From contig NZ_QYUN01000002.1 in NCBI RefSeq assembly GCF_003590875.1, positions 1,984,001 through 2,048,000 on the forward strand: a DNA stretch of 64,000 nucleotides, given 5' to 3'. The position numbers and the translations under genes were made by a program. How positions within the stretch are numbered: the stretch's first letter is position 1; every line of letters starts with the position of its first letter. Source of the stretch: Noviherbaspirillum cavernae (GTDB lineage Bacteria > Pseudomonadota > Gammaproteobacteria > Burkholderiales > Burkholderiaceae_D). The notes beneath the pieces are model-generated. The model was not told where the DNA came from and did no database searches. It was given only the letters and a program-made list of their open reading frames with translations. Below, piece after piece: positions 17,122 to 27,151 of this stretch.

Positions 17122-17157
17122 CGTTCGTGGTGAACCGCAGGTGCATCACCACGAACG
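17122..17157 (-). promoter_or_regulatory. perfect 12-bp hairpin touching the acyl-CoA dehydrogenase ribosome-binding site
   Basis: Arms 17122-17133 and 17146-17157 are exact complements (CGTTCGTGGTGA) with a 12-base loop that itself can close ACC/GGT. In the minus-strand mRNA the 3' arm ends where GGAGGG begins, 5 bases before ATG. No U-tract follows on that strand, so this is not a standard terminator. It may hold the ribosome-binding site partly masked or protect mRNA between thiolase and dehydrogenase. Confidence 0.7.
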
Positions 17158-17195
17158 AAAAAAGTGATTGACGATGTGGAAGTGGCAGCCCGGGA

Positions 17196-18374
17196 TCAAA
17201 CGACTTCGAACAAGCCGGCAGCCCCCTGGCCGCCGCCGATGCACATGGTGACCACGACATACTTGGCGCCACGACGCTTGCCTTCGATCAGCGCATGGCC
17301 TGTCAAGCGCGCGCCGGATACGCCGTAGGGATGGCCGACGGCGATTGCACCGCCGTTGACGTTCAGACGATCCATCGGAATGCCGAGTTTGTCGGCACAG
17401 TACAAAACCTGTACCGCGAAGGCTTCGTTCAATTCCCACAGGCCGATGTCTTCCACTTTCAAGCCGGCTTTCTTCAGCAGCTTGGGAATCGCGAAGACCG
17501 GACCGATCCCCATTTCATCGGGCTCGCAGCCGGCGATCGCGAAGCCGCGGAAGATCCCCAGCGGCTTCAGCCCTTTCGCTTCCGCAAGCTTGCTGCTCAT
17601 AACGATGGCGACCGATGCGCCGTCGGAGAACTGGCTCGCGTTGCCGGCGGTGATCACGCCACCCGGTACGGCGGTACGGATTTTCGACACGCCTTCGAGC
17701 GTGGTGTCGCCGCGGATGCCTTCGTCGGCGGAAATCGTGACTTCCTTCGAGATCAGCATGCCGGTTTCCTTGTCGGCCACACCCATGATGGTGGTCATCG
17801 GCACGATTTCATCATTGAACTTGCCAGCGGCCTGCGCGGCGGCGGCGCGCTGCTGGCTTTGCACGCCATATTCATCCTGGCGATCCTTGCCGATGTTGTA
17901 GCGCTTGGCGACATTCTCTGCGGTTTGCAGCATCGGCCAGTAGATTTCCGGCTTGTTCTGAGTCAGCCAGACTTCCTTCATCATGTGCATGTTCATCTCC
18001 TGCTGCACGCAGGAGATCGACTCGACACCACCCGCCGCGTAGATATCGCCTTCGCCGGCGATGACGCGCTGGGCCGCGGTGGCAATGGTCTGCAGGCCGG
18101 AGGAACAGAAACGGTTGATCGTCATGCCGGCCGTCGTCACCGGGCAGCCGGCGCGCAGTGCGATCTGGCGCGCGATATTGCTGCCGGTCGCGCCTTCCGG
18201 ATTGGCACAACCGATGATCACATCTTCCACCTCGCCGGACTCGATCCCGCCGCGCTCGATCGCCGCCTTGAGAGCATGACCGCCCAAGGTCGCGCCGTGG
18301 GTCATGTTGAAAGCGCCTTTCCAGGATTTCGCAAGGCCGGTGCGGGCAGTGGATACGATGACGGCGTCAGTCAT
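17196..18374 (-). CDS. acetyl-CoA acyltransferase (thiolase)
   Basis: This 392-residue thiolase carries nucleophile Cys90 in [10 protein letters not shown], His348 in [16 protein letters not shown], and Cys378 in [10 protein letters not shown], the complete catalytic triad. It cleaves 3-ketoacyl-CoA, or condenses acetyl-CoA in reverse; sequence alone does not tell degradative from biosynthetic use. The following acyl-CoA dehydrogenase favours degradation. The SD AAGGAG lies at good spacing. It is the first gene of the minus-strand cluster, and its promoter must be within 18375-18696, shared divergently with the transporter gene. Confidence 0.95.
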   Translation of the reverse strand: MTDAVIVSTARTGLAKSWKGAFNMTHGATLGGHALKAAIERGGIESGEVEDVIIGCANPEGATGSNIARQIALRAGCPVTTAGMTINRFCSSGLQTIATAAQRVIAGEGDIYAAGGVESISCVQQEMNMHMMKEVWLTQNKPEIYWPMLQTAENVAKRYNIGKDRQDEYGVQSQQRAAAAQAAGKFNDEIVPMTTIMGVADKETGMLISKEVTISADEGIRGDTTLEGVSKIRTAVPGGVITAGNASQFSDGASVAIVMSSKLAEAKGLKPLGIFRGFAIAGCEPDEMGIGPVFAIPKLLKKAGLKVEDIGLWELNEAFAVQVLYCADKLGIPMDRLNVNGGAIAVGHPYGVSGARLTGHALIEGKRRGAKYVVVTMCIGGGQGAAGLFEVV

Positions 18375-18580
18375 TTGATGCTCCTTGAGTTGGATGATGT
18401 TGATATTGGAATGATGTTTCCTGCCGATGACCGGGCTGAATTTTCACGACACGATGAAGCAGTTGAAATACCAGAATATCATAGTTTTAGCACGATCGTT
18501 CGTAAATATTTGTGCTTCAGAAAGGCAGGCGAAACAACCTGTTTCGGTCGCAAAAAACCGGTTCCAACCATGCAAAATTT

Positions 18581-18621
18581 GTAAGGTTCTGTAAGTTTCA
18601 AGCAAGCGTCCCGTAAGGTTC
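18581..18621 (+). promoter_or_regulatory. three direct repeats of GTAAGGTTC, candidate activator sites
   Basis: GTAAGGTTC occurs at 18581-18589 and 18613-18621, with a one-mismatch copy GTAAGTTTC at 18591-18599. Start-to-start spacings are 10 and 22 bases, close to one and two helical turns. They lie 30-70 bases upstream of the sigma-54-like element and so are in the usual place for an enhancer-binding protein. No such regulator is in the window. Confidence 0.45.
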
Positions 18622-18650
18622 GGGTCGCACACTCAGCCTGTGCAACAAAT

Positions 18651-18666
18651 GGGCAAGTCACTTGCA
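18651..18666 (+). promoter_or_regulatory. sigma-54-type -24/-12 promoter for the transporter gene
   Basis: The sequence GGGCAAGTCACTTGCA matches the RpoN consensus TGGCACG-N4-TTGCW at all but two positions. The invariant GG (18652-18653) and GC (18664-18665) are separated by exactly 10 bases. Transcription would begin near 18677, leaving a 20-base leader with GAGGAG before the ATG at 18697. The match was found by eye; no score was computed. Confidence 0.6.
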
Positions 18667-18696
18667 CATCAATTTAAATGAGACGAGGAGATAAGC

Positions 18697-20373
18697 ATGG
18701 CCACAGTACAAACAACTGCTCCCAGAGCCGTTGACCGCGGCATGACAGCAGAGGAGAAGAAAGTCATTTTCGCGTCCTCTCTGGGCACCGTATTCGAATG
18801 GTATGACTTTTACCTGTATGGTTCGCTGGCGGCAATTATCGCGAAGCAGTTCTTTGCCGGCACCGATCCCAACACGGCGTTCATTTTTGCGCTGCTGGCA
18901 TTTGCGGCCGGTTTCATCGTCCGCCCGTTTGGCGCACTCGTGTTCGGCCGTCTCGGCGACATGATCGGACGCAAGTACACGTTCCTGGTCACGATCCTGA
19001 TCATGGGCCTGTCGACATTCCTCGTTGGTCTGTTGCCCAACTATGCCTCGATCGGTATTGCCGCGCCGATCATCCTGATCACGCTGCGTATTCTGCAAGG
19101 TCTGGCGCTCGGCGGTGAGTACGGCGGTGCCGCAACCTACGTGGCGGAGCATGCTCCTCACGGCAAGCGCGGCGCATTCACTTCCTGGATTCAAACCACC
19201 GCGACGCTGGGCCTGTTCCTGTCGCTGCTGGTGATTCTGGGCACGCGTACCGCCATGGGCGAGGAGGCATTTGGCGCGTGGGGCTGGCGCATTCCCTTCC
19301 TGGTCTCCGTTTTCCTGCTCGCCATCTCGGTCTGGATCCGCCTGTCGATGAATGAATCGCCGGCATTCGCCAAGATGAAAGCGGAAGGCAAGACCTCCAA
19401 GGCACCGCTGACCGAAGCCTTCGGCCAGTGGAAGAACCTGAAGATCGTCATCCTTGCGCTGGTTGGTCTGACTGCCGGCCAGGCCGTCGTCTGGTACACC
19501 GGCCAGTTCTACGCGCTGTTCTTCCTGCAGCAAACGCTGAAAGTCGATGGCAGCACGGCCAACCTGCTGATCGCGGCATCGCTCGTGATCGGTACGCCGT
19601 TCTTCATCGTATTCGGCACGCTGTCCGACAAGATCGGCCGCAAGCCGATCATCATGGCAGGCTGCCTGATCGCCGCGGTGACCTACTTTCCGATCTTCAA
19701 CGCGCTGACGCACTATGCGAACCCGGCCCTGGAAACCGCCATCAAGACTTCCCCTGTCGTGGTCACGGCTGATCCGGCCAAGTGCCAATTCCTGTTCAAT
19801 CCGACAGGCACGAAGAAATTCACCTCGTCCTGCGACATCGCTCGCACGGTGCTGGCGAATTCTTCCGTCAGCTACTCGACCGTGGAAGCCCCGGCCGGCA
19901 CGCTCGCATCGATCAAGATCGGCGACAAGGTCATCCAGGGTTACGATGCAGCCGGTCTGTCCGCTGCAGACGCCGCAGCAAAAGACAAGGCATTCAAGAA
20001 GGATCTGGGTGATGCCATCAAGGCGGCCGGTTACCCGACCAAGGCTGATCCGGCCCAGATGAACAAGGGCATGGTGCTGTTGTTGCTGGTGATCCTGGTG
20101 ATCTATGTGACCATGGTGTACGGTCCGATTGCGGCAATGCTGGTCGAAATGTTCCCGACACGCATCCGTTACAGCTCCATGTCGCTGCCGTATCACATCG
20201 GCAACGGCTGGTTCGGCGGCCTGCTGCCGACGACGGCATTTGCGCTGGTTGCTTACAAGGGCGACATTTACTACGGCCTCTGGTATCCGATCATCATCGC
20301 CTTGGCGACCTTCGTGATCGGCATGCTGTTCGTCAAGGAAACCAAGGACATCGACATTTACGCTGCAGATTGA
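18697..20373 (+). CDS. MFS transporter of the metabolite:H+ symporter (MHS) family with periplasmic insertion
   Basis: This 558-residue inner-membrane transporter has 12 predicted membrane segments. The loop 2-3 signature is RLGDMIGRK at 85-93 and its repeat is DKIGRKP at 311-317. MHS relatives (ProP, KgtP, ShiA) carry organic acids or osmolytes with protons and are about 430-500 residues. The excess here is a hydrophilic segment at about 340-456 between segments 9 and 10, predicted periplasmic, with Cys363 and Cys379 that could form a disulfide. The cargo is unknown. A good SD (GAGGAG) and a sigma-54-like promoter lie upstream; an intrinsic terminator follows. Confidence 0.92.
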   Translation: MATVQTTAPRAVDRGMTAEEKKVIFASSLGTVFEWYDFYLYGSLAAIIAKQFFAGTDPNTAFIFALLAFAAGFIVRPFGALVFGRLGDMIGRKYTFLVTILIMGLSTFLVGLLPNYASIGIAAPIILITLRILQGLALGGEYGGAATYVAEHAPHGKRGAFTSWIQTTATLGLFLSLLVILGTRTAMGEEAFGAWGWRIPFLVSVFLLAISVWIRLSMNESPAFAKMKAEGKTSKAPLTEAFGQWKNLKIVILALVGLTAGQAVVWYTGQFYALFFLQQTLKVDGSTANLLIAASLVIGTPFFIVFGTLSDKIGRKPIIMAGCLIAAVTYFPIFNALTHYANPALETAIKTSPVVVTADPAKCQFLFNPTGTKKFTSSCDIARTVLANSSVSYSTVEAPAGTLASIKIGDKVIQGYDAAGLSAADAAAKDKAFKKDLGDAIKAAGYPTKADPAQMNKGMVLLLLVILVIYVTMVYGPIAAMLVEMFPTRIRYSSMSLPYHIGNGWFGGLLPTTAFALVAYKGDIYYGLWYPIIIALATFVIGMLFVKETKDIDIYAAD

Positions 20374-20410
20374 TGCCGCGCAAGGACCTGCCCAAGGCAG
20401 GTCCGAACTG

Positions 20411-20440
20411 AAGCCGCCGGACTCTTCCGGCGGCTTTTTT
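20411..20440 (+). terminator. rho-independent terminator after the transporter gene
   Basis: A perfect 10-bp stem AAGCCGCCGG / CCGGCGGCTT with a 6-base loop is followed by a run of T. It lies 37 bases after the transporter stop and isolates it from purT. Confidence 0.93.
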
Positions 20441-20662
20441 TGCACCTCGATGTTGCAAAATCAATAATGACTGATGCCGCACACCGCTACATGGAAATCT
20501 GACGCCGGAATCGTCCAATTTACGCTGTCCAAATGTGTCAGTATTTGCTATTGTCCCCCTGCCAATATTTTTTCCAGTTGCGACGAAACCGCACACGCAA
20601 CCTGCCCTCCGGCGGATCGCCCGGCAGTCAAGCAAATGATTCAATCCCGCACTCAACACACC

Positions 20663-21874
20663 ATGAAAACGCCTGCCCGTCTCGGCACCCCGCTGTCCCC
20701 CTCCGCAACCAAGGTCATGCTGCTCGGCTCCGGCGAGCTGGGCAAGGAAGTCATCATTTCGCTGCAACGTCTCGGCGTTGAAGTCATCGCGGTGGATCGC
20801 TACGAGAATGCGCCCGGCCACCAGGTCGCGCACCGCGCGCATGTGATCGACATGACGGATGGCGCGGCGCTGGCGGCGCTGATCGCTCAGGAAAAACCCG
20901 ACCTTGTGGTTCCCGAAATCGAGGCAATCGCCACGCCCACGCTGGTCGAACTGGAAAAAGCCGGCAAGGTCACGGTGATCCCAACCGCGCGCGCAGCATG
21001 GCTGACGATGAACCGCGAAGGCATCCGCCGTCTCGCAGCCGAGGAATTGGGACTGCCGACTTCGCCCTACCGCTTTGCCGACAGCCTCGACGAGCTGAAA
21101 GCGGCCTGCGATGCGATCGGATATCCCTGCGTGATCAAGCCCGTGATGTCATCGTCCGGCAAGGGACAGTCCAGGATCGACCGGCCGGAAGAAGTCGAAG
21201 CGGCGTGGAATTACGCGGCCACAGGCGGACGCGTCGATGCCGGCCGTGTCATCGTCGAAGGCTTCATCGATTTCGACTATGAAATCACGCAACTGACCGT
21301 GCGAGCGCTGGACCGGGAAGGCAAGATCGCCACGCATTTCTGCGATCCCATCGGGCATGTCCAGGTCAAGGGCGATTACGTGGAATCATGGCAGCCTCAT
21401 CCGATGCATCCCGCTGCGCTCGAAAAAACCCGCGACATCGCCGTGAAAGTCACCGGCAACCTGGGAGGTCTCGGGCTGTTTGGCGTCGAACTGTTTGTCA
21501 AGGACGACATGGTCTGGTTCTCCGAAGTCAGCCCGCGCCCGCACGACACCGGCATGGTGACGATGGCAAGCCAGGTGCAGAGCGAGTTCGAGCTGCACGC
21601 CAAGGCGATTCTCGGCCTGCCTGTCAACGTCGCATTGAAGACGCCTGCCGCGTCGGCCGTGATCTACGGCGGCCACGAAGCAAAGGGGATTGCATTCGAG
21701 GGCGTGGCCGACGCACTTGCCGTGCCGGGCACTGACATCCGCCTGTTCGGCAAGCCGGAGTCGTATGAACGCCGCCGCATGGGTGTTGCGCTGGCCGCCG
21801 CAGACGATGTGGAAACCGCGCGCAATCGCGCCAAGGAAGCTGCCGCAAAAGTCATTCCCGTGCAGGCACAATGA
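20663..21874 (+). CDS. purT: formate-dependent phosphoribosylglycinamide formyltransferase
   Basis: This 403-residue ATP-grasp enzyme makes formyl-GAR from GAR, formate and ATP, a folate-independent alternative to PurN in purine synthesis. The N-terminus ([23 protein letters not shown]) aligns directly with E. coli PurT, so the ATG at 20663 was chosen over longer frames starting at 20474 or 20636. [11 protein letters not shown] is the ATP-grasp loop and [13 protein letters not shown] is the C-terminal signature. About 220 bases of leader precede it without a clear operator. The stop overlaps the start of the next gene (ATGA). Confidence 0.96.
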   Translation: MKTPARLGTPLSPSATKVMLLGSGELGKEVIISLQRLGVEVIAVDRYENAPGHQVAHRAHVIDMTDGAALAALIAQEKPDLVVPEIEAIATPTLVELEKAGKVTVIPTARAAWLTMNREGIRRLAAEELGLPTSPYRFADSLDELKAACDAIGYPCVIKPVMSSSGKGQSRIDRPEEVEAAWNYAATGGRVDAGRVIVEGFIDFDYEITQLTVRALDREGKIATHFCDPIGHVQVKGDYVESWQPHPMHPAALEKTRDIAVKVTGNLGGLGLFGVELFVKDDMVWFSEVSPRPHDTGMVTMASQVQSEFELHAKAILGLPVNVALKTPAASAVIYGGHEAKGIAFEGVADALAVPGTDIRLFGKPESYERRRMGVALAAADDVETARNRAKEAAAKVIPVQAQ

Positions 21875-24504
21875 GACTTCCGCTGCTGCGCTTTACCGGG
21901 GTCATTACCGGCGGCGAAATATTTCGCATCGCCTCGCTGTGCCTGTATGTCACGCTGCTGTTGCATGTCGTGCTCGCAACGGACACGTTTCCTGCCGCCG
22001 GATCGGCCGCCGGCCTCGCCACCTCGCTGCCGATCATCCTGTTCCTCGCTTCGCTGGCGCGCTACCTGTGGCCCGGCATTGTCAAACATGACCGTCCGCT
22101 CCTGCTGGCGGAAGTGCTCGCCGCCGTATTCGTCGTCAGCAGCCTGACGCTGCAACAATCGGCACCGGGCCTTGCCCTGCCATGGCTGGTCGGCCTTGCC
22201 GGCATCTTTCCGCTGGCCCTTGGAACGGCAATCGGACTGATCGTCGTCCTTGCCATTGCCGTCATCGGATTTGCGCTCAACATCGCGCTGGGCGCGCCGA
22301 TGCTCAACTGGCTGCCGCATTTGTTCGCGACACTCTTTACCGGATTGTCCACGATCGTGCTGTCAAATACCTTGCGCAGCAATCATGCCGCGCTGCGCCG
22401 CGCTGAAAGGGACGAACGGCGCTTTGACGCCATTGCCCGCGCCACGCGGCATGTGTTCATGATCACGGACTCCGGGTTCCGGATCAAATTCTCCAATCCG
22501 GCCCTTCACGACGTCATCGGCTACACGCAGGACGAAGTCGTCACACAGGAACTTCGCGCCATTCTGCACCCGGATGACGCGGCAGAACATCAGGAGAAGC
22601 TCCGCTACCTGCGAGACACGCCGCACAGCACCATCTTTTCCCGGCATCGCGCCATGCACCGGAGCGGTCATTGGGTATGGCTCGATACACGCGGCTACAA
22701 CATGCTGCACGACGGCGCAATCGAAGGCCTGGTGTTCAGCATCGAGGATATTTCCGCCCGCAAGGATGCCGAACTGAAGCTGGAAGAAGAGCATGCACTG
22801 CTGCGCGCGGTCCTCGACCTGAATCCATCCATGATCTACGCGAAGGATGCCGATGGACGCTTCACGATCAGCAACCGGAGCTTCCAGCGTCAGTTCGGCT
22901 ATGAATCGGAGGATGAAGTGCGCGGCATGACTGTGCATGAAGTGTTCATGAAGCAGGCCGAGGGCGACGGTCATGCCTTGCAGGCCATGGCCGAGCAACT
23001 GCATCAGCAGGATCTGGAGATCATCAAGAGCGGGATTCCGCTGGAGGATCTGGAGCTTCAGGGCCTCTGGGGCACGGATCCGCATAGCTGGTATCGGACG
23101 AACAAATTCCCGTTGCACGACGCGCATGGTGAAACGATGGGCATGCTCGGCATTGCGCGCGACATCACCGAACGCAAGGAATATGAAATGCGGCTCGAGT
23201 ATCTGGCCCTGCACGACTCGCTGACCGGCCTGCCCAACCGCCGTTATCTGCTCAAGACCATTGCCGAGGCGATCGCACGGCCGCAGCCGGCGCGGCCGCG
23301 GATGACGATGCTGTTTTGCGATCTCGATTTCTTCAAGAGCGTCAATGACACGCATGGACATGACTTCGGCGACAAATGCCTGATGGAGCTTACACGCCGC
23401 ATCCTGGCCGAGCTGCCTGCCGGGGATTTTGTCGCCCGCTTCGGCGGCAATGAATTCGCGATCCTCTCGAACGCCCCGCTGGACGAGGCAAAATCGAAGG
23501 CCGAACGGCTGCTGGCCGCAGTGGCAAAACAACTGGTGGTGGACGATGCCATCGTCAAGATCCAGACAAGTATCGGCATCGCGCTGCTGGAGCCGGAGCA
23601 CAAGACTCCTTCCGAGCTGATCCGTGCCGCCGATGCCGCCATGTACCAGGCCAAGGAACGCGGCCGCAACCGCGTCGAAATCTACGACGCGTCCTTGCAG
23701 AACAACAGCATCAAGCGCGCGCAAATGGACGTTGCCCTGCGTTTCGCTCTGGAACGCAACGAACTGTCCGTCATGTATCAGCCCAAGGTGTCGGTCATCG
23801 ACGGCTCGATCAAGGGCTTCGAGCTGTTGTTGCGTTGGAACAATCCCAAATATGGCCACATTCCGCCGGTCGAGTTCATCCCGGTTGCCGAAAGCTCGGG
23901 CCTGGTCGTGCCGATCGGACTATGGGTGCTGGAGGAAGCCTGCAAGCAGTACAGCCTGTGGCAGCAGCGCTGCCCGGATGCCAGCAAGGTCACCATTTCG
24001 GTCAATGTATCAATGCGGCAGTTACTGCACTCCACCTTCCTTGACGAGGTAGCCGCGATTCTTGAACGGACCGGTGTGCCACCGCAGGCGATCGAGCTGG
24101 AATTGACGGAGACTTCCGCGATGGCCAGCCCGGTGCAGACCATCGACAATCTGACGCGCCTGAAACGTCTCGGATTGCGGCTGGCGCTCGACGACTTCGG
24201 CACCGGCTATTCCTCGCTCGCCTACCTGCAAAAACTGCCGGTGGATGTGCTGAAGATCGACAAGGCCTTCGTGCAGGGACTGGACAAGAATTCCAGCGAT
24301 CTCGAAATCGTGCGCATGATCCTCGCGCTGGCGCAGACACTCAATATCGAAACCGTCGCGGAAGGTGTCGAGACAAGGGAAAACGTGGTTCAGCTCAAGA
24401 AGATGGGATGCTATCTGGCACAAGGTTTCGTCTTCTCGCAAGCCGTCAACGCGGATACTGCCGAAGACATGCTGCGCTCGCCCCGGAGATTTGCGGTCGC
24501 ATAA
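21871..24504 (+). CDS. membrane PAS-PAS-GGDEF-EAL signalling protein
   Basis: This 877-residue protein has about five or six membrane helices within residues 15-165, PAS domains at about 185-300 and 310-435, a GGDEF domain at 440-600 and an EAL domain at 620-870. The cyclase motif is GGNEF (525-529), with Asn where Asp or Glu is needed, and the inhibitory-site Arg is missing, so cyclase activity is doubtful. The EAL domain keeps Glu651 (as ELL), [16 protein letters not shown] (774-782) and EGVE (831-834), so c-di-GMP hydrolysis is likely, with the GGDEF part perhaps as a GTP sensor. It is translationally coupled to purT, probably by chance of packing. Confidence 0.93.
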   Translation: MRLPLLRFTGVITGGEIFRIASLCLYVTLLLHVVLATDTFPAAGSAAGLATSLPIILFLASLARYLWPGIVKHDRPLLLAEVLAAVFVVSSLTLQQSAPGLALPWLVGLAGIFPLALGTAIGLIVVLAIAVIGFALNIALGAPMLNWLPHLFATLFTGLSTIVLSNTLRSNHAALRRAERDERRFDAIARATRHVFMITDSGFRIKFSNPALHDVIGYTQDEVVTQELRAILHPDDAAEHQEKLRYLRDTPHSTIFSRHRAMHRSGHWVWLDTRGYNMLHDGAIEGLVFSIEDISARKDAELKLEEEHALLRAVLDLNPSMIYAKDADGRFTISNRSFQRQFGYESEDEVRGMTVHEVFMKQAEGDGHALQAMAEQLHQQDLEIIKSGIPLEDLELQGLWGTDPHSWYRTNKFPLHDAHGETMGMLGIARDITERKEYEMRLEYLALHDSLTGLPNRRYLLKTIAEAIARPQPARPRMTMLFCDLDFFKSVNDTHGHDFGDKCLMELTRRILAELPAGDFVARFGGNEFAILSNAPLDEAKSKAERLLAAVAKQLVVDDAIVKIQTSIGIALLEPEHKTPSELIRAADAAMYQAKERGRNRVEIYDASLQNNSIKRAQMDVALRFALERNELSVMYQPKVSVIDGSIKGFELLLRWNNPKYGHIPPVEFIPVAESSGLVVPIGLWVLEEACKQYSLWQQRCPDASKVTISVNVSMRQLLHSTFLDEVAAILERTGVPPQAIELELTETSAMASPVQTIDNLTRLKRLGLRLALDDFGTGYSSLAYLQKLPVDVLKIDKAFVQGLDKNSSDLEIVRMILALAQTLNIETVAEGVETRENVVQLKKMGCYLAQGFVFSQAVNADTAEDMLRSPRRFAVA

Positions 24505-24578
24505 GGAAGGCCCGGCAAACGGTCAGGGCGGCGCAAAATCGGCAGCCGCCACCGGACCGACGGCATCCCGCTTCGACC

Positions 24579-27011
24579 TCACGGACTCAAGGTCAACGTT
24601 CCCAACCGCCCTTTCTCCACTTCCGTGCGCGCCGTTTTCATCGGCAGATAAGTGACATCGGCCCAGCGCTGCGCGTAATTCCCATATAGCGGCGACAGCA
24701 CGTTTCCTGACTGTCCGGTCGAATGAATGAAACGGGAGTTTTCCGGATTCGACAAGTCATAAAGCGCCCGCAAGCTGGCCGCGTGGCGGCTGGTAAACGG
24801 CTCTTTCTCATCGCGCAGATTGTGCCGTCCCACGTTGACGGTAAATGTATCGCCCGGCGTCGGCACACGGATATCGAACAGCTTCGCCAGCGGTTCGATC
24901 TTGCCGAACGGCCGATGCTCGGATCGTGCCTGATGCGCGTCGCCCCAACGCCATTTCGACAGCTCCTTGCCGTAACGCTGCTCCAGATCTGCCAAGGCCG
25001 CCTCCAGCGATGACGACAATACGTCATCGCAGCTCTGCGATTTCCCATTCTCCGAGTTCGTCGCGTTGGCACACCATCTGCCCTGCCCATCCTTGTTCTT
25101 CAAGACGTTGACCATCGATAAATGGACATTGCGCTGCTCCCAGTAATCCTTCATCAGCGCATCGCCGAGTTCATCCGCAAAAATCTGCCGCGACGCTGCC
25201 CGCATCCACGCACTGAAAATCAGCGGCTCTGACCGGTCAACATCCATCGCGCCGTTCCATGCTGCCAATGCGCTCAACGCCCCCCTGGCTCGCTCGGAAT
25301 GCGGAGCCGTCTTGCGCAAGATCGGCAGCAATTCCTGCGCGGCCAGCGACACGTGGTCCTTCTGTATCTCAGCAAAACTGTCCATGCTGTGCTTCGGCTT
25401 CGCATCGAGCAGTTCCTTGATGCGAATGGCGCGATACGGCAAGGCCCACTCGCTGGTGAGGAAATGCGGATAGGCGGCGTCGATGACTTTCTCGTTCGCG
25501 GTTGCCACACGCTGCGACGGGGGATTGAACTGGCGTGGCAATTCCTCGAAGGGGATGAATCCCGCCCAGTCATAGCGCGCATCCCAACCAGGAGCCGGCG
25601 CGAGTCCCTTCAAGTCGTTGTCCGGCTTGCGAACCGGAACCCTGCCGGGCGCGACGAAGCCGATGTTGCCATCGATATCCGCATACACGATGTTCTGCTG
25701 CGGAGAGTTGAAGTCCCTCGCTCCTTCGATAAACTCCTGCCAGTTCTTCGCGCGATTGAATTTCATGCCGGCCTGCAAGGTCAGGTCATCCGGACGCAGC
25801 GCCGTCCACGCAAACGAGACGACGTATTTCCGTGCGTCGATCGGCGCCTTGTCGATGACGGGCAGCGCACCCGTGATCACAGGACCGTGCCGCGTTTGCC
25901 GCACTTCCAGCGTGACATCGGGCTGCCCCTTGACCTTGATCGTTTCCATGTGCGCGGTGAAATCCGCCCAGCCATCCGGCGTCTGATATTGCTTCCCGTT
26001 ATCCGGATTGATGCGCTCGATATACAGATCCTGCACGTCCGGCGCGGTATTCGTGAGTCCCCACGCAATGCGGTCGTTGCGGCCCAGAACGACGGTAGGC
26101 ATCCCCGGCAGAGTCGCGCCGATCACGTTCAGCCCGGGTGCCGACAGATGCGCGAAGTACCATAGCGCCGGCGCGGACAGGCCGAGATGCGGATCGTTTG
26201 CCAGCAGCGGCTTTCCGCTTTCCGACAGCGCGCCCGATACCACCCAGTTGTTGGAACCCATGCCATCGACATACGAAGGCGGCGCGATGCCCGCCACCTT
26301 CTGCAACTGACGCGTCGTGCCGGACAATTCGCGATACAGCCTGGTGTAATCCTGCGTCTGCAACACCGGATCGCCCGGATACGGGGGAAGGAATTCATTG
26401 ATCTGCGCCAACGACAAATGCTGCGCGAGACGCATGCGCAGCAACTCCTGCGACCAGTTCGCCCCCAGATCCCAAGCCATCATGGTTTGCCAGGCGACCG
26501 AATCGACCGGCTGCCACGGCGCGGGCGCAGGCGCGCCGGTGAGGATGAATTCCGGCGGCAGCGGCCCCTTCCGATTGGCGAGGTAGGCATTCACGCCTTT
26601 CGCGTAGGCATCCAGTGCGGCGCGCGTATCCGGCGACAGGTTGGCCAGAATCTTTTCCGCATTGCGCCGCACGCCGAGCGTGCGCAGGAAGCGATCCGTG
26701 TCCAAGGCACTCGGGCCAAGGATTTCGGCCATCCTGCCGGCAGGAATGCGGCGATTGAGCTCGAGCTGCCACAAGCGATCCTGCGCATGCACGAAACCGA
26801 GCGCAAAATAGGCGTCATCGGCGGACGCGGCGTAAATATGAGGAATGCCCTCGGCATCGCGCACGATATCGACCGCTGCGCTCAGGCCGGCGATTTTCAT
26901 GTTGCCGTCAATCTGCGGCTGGCTCGCGCTGCGATACCAGAGGAAGGCAACAATCGCAGCCACCAGCAGCAGGGCCAGCAGGCCGGCAAGTTTTCTGAGT
27001 ATTTTTGTCAT
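24579..27011 (-). CDS. penicillin acylase-family (Ntn hydrolase) protein
   Basis: This 810-residue precursor of the penicillin amidase / acyl-homoserine lactone acylase superfamily has an N-terminal membrane segment at about 8-26, which acts as a signal or anchor to the periplasm. An alpha-chain region precedes the autoprocessing site G252-S253-N-N-W, where Ser253 becomes the N-terminal nucleophile of the beta chain. Conserved ANDPHL and GRNDRIAWG follow. The family cleaves amide bonds of penicillins, AHL signals or aculeacin-type lipids; the substrate cannot be assigned. The SD AGGAGGAG lies 10 bases upstream. It is convergent with the GGDEF-EAL gene and divergent from nadB. Confidence 0.92.
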   Translation of the reverse strand: MTKILRKLAGLLALLLVAAIVAFLWYRSASQPQIDGNMKIAGLSAAVDIVRDAEGIPHIYAASADDAYFALGFVHAQDRLWQLELNRRIPAGRMAEILGPSALDTDRFLRTLGVRRNAEKILANLSPDTRAALDAYAKGVNAYLANRKGPLPPEFILTGAPAPAPWQPVDSVAWQTMMAWDLGANWSQELLRMRLAQHLSLAQINEFLPPYPGDPVLQTQDYTRLYRELSGTTRQLQKVAGIAPPSYVDGMGSNNWVVSGALSESGKPLLANDPHLGLSAPALWYFAHLSAPGLNVIGATLPGMPTVVLGRNDRIAWGLTNTAPDVQDLYIERINPDNGKQYQTPDGWADFTAHMETIKVKGQPDVTLEVRQTRHGPVITGALPVIDKAPIDARKYVVSFAWTALRPDDLTLQAGMKFNRAKNWQEFIEGARDFNSPQQNIVYADIDGNIGFVAPGRVPVRKPDNDLKGLAPAPGWDARYDWAGFIPFEELPRQFNPPSQRVATANEKVIDAAYPHFLTSEWALPYRAIRIKELLDAKPKHSMDSFAEIQKDHVSLAAQELLPILRKTAPHSERARGALSALAAWNGAMDVDRSEPLIFSAWMRAASRQIFADELGDALMKDYWEQRNVHLSMVNVLKNKDGQGRWCANATNSENGKSQSCDDVLSSSLEAALADLEQRYGKELSKWRWGDAHQARSEHRPFGKIEPLAKLFDIRVPTPGDTFTVNVGRHNLRDEKEPFTSRHAASLRALYDLSNPENSRFIHSTGQSGNVLSPLYGNYAQRWADVTYLPMKTARTEVEKGRLGTLTLSP

Positions 27012-27151
27012 GCTGATTTGCTCCTCCTGCCCTCTTTTCGCTATCGTCTCGATTGACCGCTAGAGCGTATCACAGCACCTAATCAGCGAATTGCTGAATG
27101 GTAAGATTCGATCTGCATTGCAACCCTCACAACTTTTGCATTGAACCAAAC

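Noticed and set aside
17295..18584. 429-codon plus-strand open frame
   Set aside because: Antisense of the thiolase gene and its upstream region.
18444..18667. Two overlapping 62-codon minus-strand frames
   Set aside because: They cover the sigma-54-like promoter region, show no family features and overlap each other in different frames.
18658..20445. 595-codon minus-strand open frame
   Set aside because: Antisense of the MHS transporter gene; low-complexity charged translation.
22363..23859. 498-codon minus-strand open frame
   Set aside because: Antisense of the PAS-GGDEF-EAL gene.
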